A stretch of DNA of 8,624 nucleotides from NCBI GenBank assembly GCA_002366885.1, contig DFCD01000061.1, forward strand, positions 1,520 to 10,143. Direction: 5' to 3'. Position numbers and translations under genes: made by a program. The notes beneath the pieces were generated by a model, which was not told the DNA's origin, made no database searches, and saw only the letters and a list, made by a program, of their open reading frames with translations. Numbering within the stretch: position 1 is the first letter of the stretch; each line of letters opens with the position of its first letter. Shown here one piece after another: positions 1 to 5,662 of this stretch. The DNA comes from Verrucomicrobia bacterium UBA3063 (lineage in GTDB: Bacteria > Verrucomicrobiota > Verrucomicrobiia > Methylacidiphilales > Verrucolacustridaceae).

Positions 1-758
1 TGGGTGTAGGGGTGGGAGGGGTGACGGGTGATCTGGTCGGCGGTGCCTTCCTCCACGAGCTTACCGTGCTCCAGAACGGCGACCTGGTCGCTGACGTGCT
101 CGATGATGGCGAGGTCGTGAGCGATGAAGAGATAGGTGAGGTCGAACTGGTCCTGGAGATCCATAAGGAGGTTGACGATTTGGGCCTGGACGGAGACGTC
201 GAGGGCGCTGACCGGTTCATCGCAGATGATGAACTCGGGTTCAACGGCAAGGGCGCGGGCGATACCGATCCGTTGGCGTTGGCCGCCGCTAAACTCGTGG
301 GGGAAACGGCGGGCGTGGGTGGGGTCGAGCCCGACCAGCTTGAGAAGTTCGGCGACGCGGTTGGAGTGGTCGGCAGCGGACATCTTTGGGAAGTGGATTT
401 CGAGGGGTTCGGCCAGGATCGTGCCGATGCGGAGGCGCGGGTTGAGGGAGTTGTAGGGGTCCTGAAAGACCATCTGAATCCTTTTGCGGTAGGGCCGGAG
501 GGCGGAGCCGTCCAAGGCGGTGATTTCCTGGCCGTCGTAGAAGGCGGAACCGGAGGTGGGGTCCTGGAGACGGACAAGAACCCGGCCGAGGGTGGTTTTG
601 CCTGAACCGCTTTCCCCTACGAGGCCCAAGGTGGCGCCCTTATCGATTTTGAGGGAGACGTCGTCGAGGGCTTTGACCAGGCCGGTCTGGCGTTGGAGCA
701 GGCCGGATTTGACGGGGAAGTGGACGGAGAGGTGACGGATTTCGACGAGGGGAGGCAT
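1..758 (-). CDS. Oligopeptide/dipeptide ABC transporter ATP-binding protein (OppF/DppF-like), 3' end cut by window edge
   Basis: This is the second ATPase of a peptide-type importer, which hydrolyses ATP on the cytoplasmic face of the permease pair. Translating the minus strand from ATG at 756-758 gives 252 residues before the window ends, still in frame; the missing part is the C-terminal tail. All nucleotide-binding motifs are present: Walker A GESGSGKT at residues 48-55, Q-loop Gln99 in [12 protein letters not shown], signature FSGGQRQR at 156-163, Walker B FIICDEP at 176-182 with Glu181, D-loop SALD and H-loop His214. The start of the family's C-terminal motif, HPSHPYT, is the last thing visible. 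The N-terminal stretch with the insertion [16 protein letters not shown] before Walker A is typical of OppF/DppF and separates it from the upstream OppD-like ATPase. It lies 51 bases after that gene. No Shine-Dalgarno sequence precedes the ATG. Family assignment is secure; the transported substrate is unknown. Confidence 0.95.
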   Translation of the reverse strand, partial: MPPLVEIRHLSVHFPVKSGLLQRQTGLVKALDDVSLKIDKGATLGLVGESGSGKTTLGRVLVRLQDPTSGSAFYDGQEITALDGSALRPYRKRIQMVFQDPYNSLNPRLRIGTILAEPLEIHFPKMSAADHSNRVAELLKLVGLDPTHARRFPHEFSGGQRQRIGIARALAVEPEFIICDEPVSALDVSVQAQIVNLLMDLQDQFDLTYLFIAHDLAIIEHVSDQVAVLEHGKLVEEGTADQITRHPSHPYT

Positions 759-767
759 AGGGATTCA

Positions 768-809
768 GGGGTTAAGGGGTTAAGGGGTTAAGCATTTTGA
801 ATGTGAAAC
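768..809. repeat. Three perfect GGGGTTAA octamers plus degenerate tail, in the spacer between the two ATPase genes
   Basis: Bases 768-791 are exactly three tandem copies of GGGGTTAA (TTAACCCC in the mRNA sense). The following bases to 809 end against the stop codon of the upstream ATPase gene. The whole 42-base block resembles 1654-1696 in the next spacer at about 32 of 42 positions by hand alignment. It occupies the place where the ribosome binding site of the downstream ATPase gene would be expected, and no purine-rich site is present. Function unknown. Confidence 0.7.
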
Positions 810-1649
810 TCATTTGGCGGCGAGGGCGGAACGGTCGATGGAGGCGAGGCGCTGCTTGTTTTGACCGAGGCGGGGGATGCAGTCGAGCAGAGCCTTGGTG
901 TAGGGGTGTTGCGGGGCGCGGAGGATCTCCTTCACGGGGCCCTGTTCGACGAGACGGCCGTCGAGCATGACGAGGACGCGGTCGGCAAAGTGGGCGACGA
1001 TGCCGAAGTTGTGGGTGATGAGCAGGACGGCCATGCCGAACTGTTTTCGGAGGTCGCGGAGGAGGTCGAGGATCTGGGCCTGGATGGTGACGTCGAGGGC
1101 GGTGGTGGGCTCATCGGCAACGAGGAGGCGGGGTTTGCAGGCGAGGGCCATGGCGATCATGGCACGTTGCTGCATGCCGCCGGAGAGCTGGTGGGGGTAG
1201 TCGGAGAGACGCTTTTCGGGGTCGCGAATGCCGACGAGTTGAAGGAGTCGGGCCACCTCGGCGTTGAAATCGGGGAGGTCGGGTTGATGGAGCTGGAGCG
1301 CCTCGCGGATCTGGAAGCCGACCGAGAAGACAGGATTCAGGGAGGTGGAGGGTTCCTGAAAGATGTAGGCGAGTTTGCCGCCCCGTGCTTGACGGAGAGC
1401 GGCCTCGGAACAGGAGAGAAGGTCGGTGCCATCTTCCCATTTGACGGTGCCGGAAAGGGAGCAGGCAGGGGGGGGCGGGGTGAGGCGGGCGAGGGCGAGG
1501 GCCGCAGTGGTTTTGCCGGAGCCACTTTCCCCGACGACGGCGACAGTTTCGCCGGGATCAATGGAGAAGGAGAGCTTGTCGACGGCGACCACAGGTTTGG
1601 AGCCGGAGGAAAATTCTACGGTGAGGTTTTTTACGTCTAACAGGGGCAT
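810..1649 (-). CDS. Oligopeptide/dipeptide ABC transporter ATP-binding protein (OppD/DppD-like), short C-terminus
   Basis: This is the first ATPase of the importer, 279 residues from ATG at 1647-1649. Motifs in order are Walker A GESGSGKT at 40-47, Q-loop Gln98 in [12 protein letters not shown], signature LSGGMQQR at 155-162, Walker B LLVADEP at 175-181 with Glu180, D-loop TALD and H-loop His213. The family's C-terminal region begins normally ([14 protein letters not shown], 248-261) but stops 18 residues later. OppD/DppD proteins are commonly about 320-330 residues and carry a further tail with a conserved Gly-Cys-Pro-Phe segment and more cysteines; that tail is absent here. The stop codon TGA is at 810-812 and the reading frame is clean, so this looks like a natural short form and not an obvious frameshift. 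The gene follows the permease C gene after 124 bases that contain repeats. No Shine-Dalgarno sequence is seen before the ATG. Confidence 0.95.
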   Translation of the reverse strand: MPLLDVKNLTVEFSSGSKPVVAVDKLSFSIDPGETVAVVGESGSGKTTAALALARLTPPPPACSLSGTVKWEDGTDLLSCSEAALRQARGGKLAYIFQEPSTSLNPVFSVGFQIREALQLHQPDLPDFNAEVARLLQLVGIRDPEKRLSDYPHQLSGGMQQRAMIAMALACKPRLLVADEPTTALDVTIQAQILDLLRDLRKQFGMAVLLITHNFGIVAHFADRVLVMLDGRLVEQGPVKEILRAPQHPYTKALLDCIPRLGQNKQRLASIDRSALAAK

Positions 1650-1653
1650 AAGA

Positions 1654-1696
1654 GGGGTTAAGGGAGTTGGGGGTTAAGAATCTTGAAGTTGGAAAG
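1654..1696. repeat. Second, degenerate copy of the GGGGTTAA block upstream of the OppD-like gene
   Basis: Perfect GGGGTTAA octamers lie at 1654-1661 and 1670-1677, with a degenerate eight-base unit (GGGAGTTG) between them, so the 3 x 8 spacing of the block at 768-791 is kept. The tail (TTAAGAATCTTGAAG...) also resembles the tail of the other block (TTAAGCATTTTGAAT...). The two blocks therefore flank the OppD-like gene on both sides as an imperfect direct repeat. The block runs straight into the palindrome at 1697. Confidence 0.6.
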
Positions 1697-1754
1697 TTCT
1701 GTAGGGCCGCGTTCCATCGCGGCCATGGCCCCGGCGGAGCGGGGCCCTACAGAA
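1697..1754. repeat. Two-hairpin palindromic element (REP/MITE-like) in the permease C / ATPase D spacer
   Basis: The outer arms TTCTGTAGGGCC (1697-1708) and GGCCCTACAGAA (1743-1754) are perfect 12-base inverted repeats. Two further perfect 7-base stems lie inside: GGCCGCG/CGCGGCC (1705-1711 with 1718-1724, loop TTCCAT) and GGCCCCG/CGGGGCC (1727-1733 with 1740-1746, loop GCGGAG). The whole could fold as an outer stem carrying two hairpins. The architecture is that of a short dispersed bacterial palindrome (REP or miniature inverted-repeat element). No coding potential and no clear target-site duplication is seen. Within a transcript it could stabilise the 3' end of the upstream genes or reduce read-through into the ATPase genes; it has no T-run, so it is not a standard terminator. 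Confidence 0.75.
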
Positions 1755-1773
1755 TATTGAATCGCCAGTGCTT

Positions 1774-2826
1774 TCATCGTCCGGGCAGTCGAAAGCGGGG
1801 GTCGACGGCGTCGCGCAGGGCGTCGCCGAGCAGGTTGAAGGCGATCACGGTCAGAATGATGGCGGCTCCGGGGGTGAGGAGCCACCAGAAGTTAAGCATG
1901 AAGATCTTGATATCCTGGGCCTGGCCGAGCATCAGGCCCCAGGAGGAAGAGGGTTCCTGGATGCCCAGTCCGAGGAAGCTGAGGGCGGCCTCGCCGAGGA
2001 TGTAGCCGGGGACACTGAGGGTAGCGGCCACCACCAGATAGCTGAAGGTGTTGGGAAGAAGGTGACGGAAGAGGATGACGGTGGGGCGTTGGCCGAGGAT
2101 GTTCGCGGCGAGGATGAAGGGCCGTTCCCGCAGGGAAAGGACGAGCCCGCGCACCACCCGGGCGGTTCCGGCCCAGCCGAGGGCGGAGAGAATGACGACG
2201 ATGAGGAGAAAGGTAGCATCGGAGGGAAAGCGAGAGGAGAGAGCGGCCCGAAGGGCGAGAAGAAGATAGAGACCGGGCACAGCCATCAGGAATTCGGTGA
2301 GGCGCATGGCGAGGGAGTCGGCCCAGCCGCCGAGATAGCCGGCGAGGCCGCCGATGGTGAGACCGAGCAGGCTGGTCAGAAAAACCCCGACCAGACCAAT
2401 GCCAAGAGAAATGCCGGCACCGTAAAGGAGCCGCGTGAAGACGTCACGACCCGTGGCATCACTACCGAGGAGATAGACGACGGCGGGGGCCTCCACAGTG
2501 AAGAGATGGGTTTTCGCGGGAATCAGACCGAAAAGCCTGTAGGCCGGTCCTTCGGAGAACCAGCGGAGGGGGGTGGCTTGGCCGGCGATGGGCTGGTAGG
2601 TGGCGGTGGAGGGATCCACGAGCCGGTAAAGGCGAACGCAGAGACGGCCGTCCTGCCAGACGAGCGCGGTGGGAGGATGGTAGGTGCGCTGCAGGTCTTG
2701 GGCAGAGGGAACGGTGGGGGCTAGGAACGGGGCAAAGAGGGCCGCGCCGTAAAGCAGGAGAAGAAGAATGGCGGAGACCAGTCCGGCTGGCCGGCGGAGG
2801 AGCGATTGAATGAGATCAGCGCCCAT
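1774..2826 (-). CDS. Peptide-type ABC transporter permease (OppC/DppC-like) with enlarged periplasmic loop
   Basis: This is the second membrane subunit of the importer, 350 residues, inner membrane. The first helix lies at about residues 17-36. The characteristic motif GSDATGRDVFTRLLYGAGISL begins at residue 121 and is followed by further helices at about 137-166, 178-193, 205-225, 263-285 and 317-335. The cytoplasmic ATPase-coupling (EAA-like) loop is in the region RPFILAANILGQRPTVILFRHLLPN (236-259), and the C-terminus DALRDAVDPRFR is typical. Between helix 1 and the GSD motif there are about 85 residues, roughly twice the length seen in E. coli DppC-type proteins of about 300 residues, so the extra material lies on the periplasmic side where the binding protein docks. 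The ATG at 2824-2826 overlaps the end of permease B by 11 bases; a weak AAGGG six bases upstream may serve as the ribosome site. The pairing and order strongly support an Opp/Dpp-type system. Confidence 0.95.
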   Translation of the reverse strand: MGADLIQSLLRRPAGLVSAILLLLLYGAALFAPFLAPTVPSAQDLQRTYHPPTALVWQDGRLCVRLYRLVDPSTATYQPIAGQATPLRWFSEGPAYRLFGLIPAKTHLFTVEAPAVVYLLGSDATGRDVFTRLLYGAGISLGIGLVGVFLTSLLGLTIGGLAGYLGGWADSLAMRLTEFLMAVPGLYLLLALRAALSSRFPSDATFLLIVVILSALGWAGTARVVRGLVLSLRERPFILAANILGQRPTVILFRHLLPNTFSYLVVAATLSVPGYILGEAALSFLGLGIQEPSSSWGLMLGQAQDIKIFMLNFWWLLTPGAAIILTVIAFNLLGDALRDAVDPRFRLPGR

Positions 2827-3784
2827 AACGAACCCTTGGGTCGGACCAGGCGAGGGCGAGGTCGGAGATGAGGTTGCCGATGACGAGGAGGGTGCAGCCG
2901 ACCATGACAGAGCCGAGCACGACGAATTGGTCTTCGCGGATGAAGGCTTCGTAGACGAGGCGGCCGAGGCCGGGATAGTTCATGACGTTCTCCACGAGGA
3001 GTGAGCCGCTGAGGAGTCCAGCGAAGGCGTAGCCCACGGTGCTGAGAAGGGGGTTGAGGGCGTTGCGGAGAACGTGGCGGAAGAGGACGACTTTTTCCGG
3101 CAGGCCCTTGGCGCGGGCGGCGGTGACGTATTCGGCGCGAAGAACGTCGAGGACGTTGGCGCGAAGGACCCGGAGGGTGCCGGCGACGCCGCCGAGGCCG
3201 AGGACGAGGGTGGGGAGAATGAGGTGCCAGGCGATGTCGAGGATTTGGGCGCCGAAGGGAAGGAAGTCGTGATCGAGGGAAGTAAGCCCGCCGATGGGGA
3301 ACCAACCGGACTGGGCGGCGAACCAGACGGCGAGAAGGGCGAGGAAGAACTCCGGGATGGCGAGGGCGAAGTAGGCGGCGGAGGACGTCAGCTTGTCGAT
3401 CCAACCCCCGGGCCGGGCGGCGGCGAGGACGGCGAGAGGGATGGCCAGGCCCCAGGCAAGAAGGAGGGAGCAAACGGAGAGGAGGATGGTGGCGGGGGCG
3501 CGTTGGGCGATGAGTTCGGCGACGGGAACCTTGTAGGTCCAGGAGTAGCCAAAGTCCAAACGGAGGATGTTGCCGAGCCAGCGGAGATACTGCTCGTACC
3601 AGGGCCGGTCGAGGCCGAAGGACTTCGAGAGCTCGGCGATGAGGGCGGGGTTGATATCGCGCTGGGCTTTGACGGGCGTGAGGAAGTCGCCGGGCGCGAG
3701 GCTCATGAGGGCGAAGACGAGCAGGGTGACGGCGAGGAGCATGGGCACGAGGGTGCCGAGGCGGCGGAGGATGAAGGCGGTCAT
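2816..3784 (-). CDS. Peptide-type ABC transporter permease (OppB/DppB-like)
   Basis: This is the first membrane subunit of the importer, 322 residues, close to the usual family length. Helix 1 (about 9-29) sits in the conserved N-terminus FILRRLGTLVPMLLAVTLLVF. The periplasmic segment 30-98 includes the usual APGDF and FGLDRPWYEQYLRWL signatures. Helices follow at about 100-121, 134-157, 188-205, 248-265 and 288-308. The EAA coupling loop is EYVTAARAKGLPEKVVLFRHVL (218-239), which contacts the ATPases. The C-terminus DPRVRYGR is the family hallmark. The start ATG at 3782-3784 overlaps the stop of the binding-protein gene in an ATGA arrangement, and the stop overlaps permease C by 11 bases, so translation of the three genes is probably coupled. 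No Shine-Dalgarno sequence is evident. Confidence 0.97.
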   Translation of the reverse strand: MTAFILRRLGTLVPMLLAVTLLVFALMSLAPGDFLTPVKAQRDINPALIAELSKSFGLDRPWYEQYLRWLGNILRLDFGYSWTYKVPVAELIAQRAPATILLSVCSLLLAWGLAIPLAVLAAARPGGWIDKLTSSAAYFALAIPEFFLALLAVWFAAQSGWFPIGGLTSLDHDFLPFGAQILDIAWHLILPTLVLGLGGVAGTLRVLRANVLDVLRAEYVTAARAKGLPEKVVLFRHVLRNALNPLLSTVGYAFAGLLSGSLLVENVMNYPGLGRLVYEAFIREDQFVVLGSVMVGCTLLVIGNLISDLALAWSDPRVRYGR

Positions 3785-5547
3785 GGCGTGAAGACGGTCC
3801 AGAGTTCGTCGAGGTTCCAGACGAGGGAACCCAGCGGCGGGATCTTGATGTTTTTCCAGCGATCCTTGAGGCCGACGTAGGCGTTGGCGGTGACGAGATA
3901 GATATAGGGTGTCTCATCGCTCATGATTTTTTGCACCTCATCGAAATATTTTCGGCGGGTGGCGTAGTCGAGCGTGCGGAGCTGGAGGGACATCAGTTCA
4001 TCGATCCGGGCTTCCCAGGGCGTGGCGGGAGTTTTCTGGTTGGGGTACCACTGGTGCAGACGGCCTTGGGAGGAGAAGACGGACATGCCACCGGCGGGGT
4101 CGCCGCCGCCGGTGAGGCCAAGGAGGCCGGCCTCATAGTCAAAGGAGTCTTGGATTTTTCCGACGAAGGTGCCGAAATCAAGAAATGCGAGGTTCACGGT
4201 GATGCCGAGGTCACGCATGTTCTCCTTGAAAACGGTGGCCATGTTCACGCGGAGTTGGTTCTCCTGATTCGAGTTCAGGGTGAACTCGACGAGGTTCCCT
4301 TTGGCGTCGCGGAGTTTTCCGTCCTCGCCCAAGCGGAAGCCGGCCTCGGCCAGGAGAGCGCGGGCCCGAGCGGGGTTATAGGGGTACTGGGTGACGTTGG
4401 GGTTGTACCACTTTTTATTGGCGGGGGTTTCGGGGCCCCACAGGGGTTGGCCGCGTCCGAAGAGGACGCCTTTCACGATGCCCTCCCGGTCGATTCCGTG
4501 GGAGATGGCCTGGCGAAAGCGGCGGTCGGTGAACCAGGTGAGCTTGTGGGGCTGGACGAACGGTTTGCCGGAGGCGTCCTGGCCGGGGTTCTGGTTGAAC
4601 CAGACGAAGCCGCTGTTGGGAGAAGGGCCACGGTTGTGGACGAGGAATTCGTAGCGCTTCGCAAAGCGTTCGATCCAGGCCACGTTGTCGGGCGAGAGGC
4701 CCTCCGCGTCTGTCTGGCCGGTGGCGAAGGCGAGGGTGCTGGCGTTGATGTCTTTAACCAGTTTGGTGACGAGGAAGTCGACGTACGGAAGGCGGACGCC
4801 GGCAGAGTCGGCCCGCCAGTAGTGGGGGTTGGCCTCGAAGACGATGCGTTCGGCGGGCTGGTAGGAGCGGAGGCGGAAGGCTCCGGTGCCGACGAGGGTG
4901 TCCGGTTGATGTTGGGCGACGCTGACGTTCCAGGCTTTCTGGAGCGTGCCGTCCTGAAAGGCGGGGCCGAGGCGGTGCTTGGGGAGAATGCCGACGCCGC
5001 CGACGTATTCGAGGAACGGGGCGAAAATTTCCGGCGTGGTGATGCGGACGGTCAGCTCGTCGACTTTTTCCACGCGGAAGGGCTTGCCGTCGACGGAAAG
5101 GTCAAAAGCGGAGCGGTTGGGGTAACGGGAGTCGTAAATGGCTTGGAAGGTGAAGAGGACGTCGTCGGCCGAAAAGGGGTTCCCGTCCGACCAGCGGACG
5201 CCGGAGCGGAGATGGAAGGTGAAGGTTTTGTTGTCCGCGCCGATGTCCCAGCGGGTGGCGAGGCCGGGCTCGACCTCTTGGGTGACGGCGTTGTAGCGGG
5301 TGAGGGAGTCGAGAAAGAGGCCGATGAAGCCGCCGGAGGTGGCGTCCTCGGAGACGAGGGGGTTGAAGGTGGAGGGTTCGCCGGGGACGGACTGGATAAA
5401 GACCCCGCCCCGGCGGCCAGGCTCCACGCGGGCGGTGTCGATGCCGTCGGGGAGGGGATGATCTTCGCGGCTGACGGCAGGCGGCTTGGTGCAGGCGGTA
5501 AAAATCAGGCAACCCAAGCCAAGAAGGTGAAAATGCCTAGTTCGCAT
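3781..5547 (-). CDS. Extracytoplasmic solute-binding lipoprotein of a peptide-type ABC transporter (SBP_bac_5 family, OppA/DppA-like)
   Basis: This is the receptor that captures the substrate outside the cytoplasmic membrane and delivers it to the permeases; 588 residues. The chosen start (ATG at 5545-5547) gives a classic lipoprotein signal, MRTRHFHLLGLGCLIFTAC, with basic n-region, hydrophobic core and lipobox FTAC, placing the lipidated cysteine at residue 19. The frame stays open upstream to 5790, but that extension would bury the signal and run into the divergent gene, so it is rejected. The family 5 core starts near residue 43 (PGRRGGVFIQSVPGEPSTFNPL). It contains the signature LRSGVRWSDGNPFSADDVLFTF (113-134), HKLTWFTDRRFRQAISHGIDREGIV and YPYNPARARALLAEAGF. 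The length is slightly above E. coli OppA/DppA. It is the first gene of the operon, as expected when the receptor is made in excess. The substrate cannot be read from the sequence: peptides are likely, but nickel, sugars and other small solutes are known for this family. Confidence 0.95.
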   Translation of the reverse strand: MRTRHFHLLGLGCLIFTACTKPPAVSREDHPLPDGIDTARVEPGRRGGVFIQSVPGEPSTFNPLVSEDATSGGFIGLFLDSLTRYNAVTQEVEPGLATRWDIGADNKTFTFHLRSGVRWSDGNPFSADDVLFTFQAIYDSRYPNRSAFDLSVDGKPFRVEKVDELTVRITTPEIFAPFLEYVGGVGILPKHRLGPAFQDGTLQKAWNVSVAQHQPDTLVGTGAFRLRSYQPAERIVFEANPHYWRADSAGVRLPYVDFLVTKLVKDINASTLAFATGQTDAEGLSPDNVAWIERFAKRYEFLVHNRGPSPNSGFVWFNQNPGQDASGKPFVQPHKLTWFTDRRFRQAISHGIDREGIVKGVLFGRGQPLWGPETPANKKWYNPNVTQYPYNPARARALLAEAGFRLGEDGKLRDAKGNLVEFTLNSNQENQLRVNMATVFKENMRDLGITVNLAFLDFGTFVGKIQDSFDYEAGLLGLTGGGDPAGGMSVFSSQGRLHQWYPNQKTPATPWEARIDELMSLQLRTLDYATRRKYFDEVQKIMSDETPYIYLVTANAYVGLKDRWKNIKIPPLGSLVWNLDELWTVFTP

Positions 5548-5662
5548 TTCGGGAAATCTTATGGGAAGTCGGGGAATCCCCAAACCAATTTCTGACAAAG
5601 TCCCGGTGCTCGTGAGGGAAAAAAATCTCCTTTTCAAAACATTTTTAAAATAAAAACATTTT
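5548..5662. promoter_or_regulatory. Divergent intergenic promoter region between the transporter operon and the amidohydrolase
   Basis: This 115-base non-coding stretch separates two divergent start codons and must hold both promoters. Toward the amidohydrolase, TAAAAT at 5646-5651 matches the -10 consensus at five of six bases, with no good -35 seventeen bases upstream. Toward the transporter, TAAGAT on the minus strand (5556-5561) is a weaker -10 candidate, again without a convincing -35. Both sit so close to their start codons that any 5' leader would be very short, and neither gene has a Shine-Dalgarno sequence. A short perfect palindrome GGGGA-A-TCCCC at 5571-5581 lies beside the transporter start and could be an operator. 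No regulator gene is present in the window. Confidence 0.55.
5636..5662 (+). repeat. 10-base direct repeat AAAACATTTT immediately upstream of the amidohydrolase start
   Basis: Two identical copies of AAAACATTTT lie at 5636-5645 and 5653-5662, separated by TAAAATA; the second copy ends at the base before the ATG. Each copy is itself nearly palindromic (mismatch only at the two central bases). The -10-like TAAAAT sits exactly between the copies, so a protein bound to them would cover the promoter and start codon. In such AT-rich sequence part of the similarity may be chance. Confidence 0.45.

Noticed and set aside
1768..2724. A 318-codon plus-strand frame opposite permease C
   Set aside because: It is a Gly/Glu-rich shadow; the minus strand carries the permease with its transmembrane pattern and GRDVFTR motif.
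2721..3917. A 398-codon minus-strand frame overlapping permease B in another frame
   Set aside because: Its translation is Arg/Pro/His-rich and low in complexity, and permease B in the neighbouring frame is complete and fully recognisable.
1..5547. A possible truncation of the last ATPase gene as a biological pseudogene
   Set aside because: The frame is open to base 1 with all motifs intact; the cut is only the edge of the window.
3931..5595. A 554-codon open frame on the plus strand opposite the binding-protein gene
   Set aside because: It is a mirror frame produced by GC-rich codons of the real gene; its translation is Gly/Glu/Val-rich with no domain, and the opposite strand encodes an unmistakable SBP_bac_5 lipoprotein.
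5627..5632. AAGGAG on the minus strand, a perfect Shine-Dalgarno core
   Set aside because: No start codon in a usable frame lies within the required distance, and the real start of the binding protein is about 80 bases downstream.
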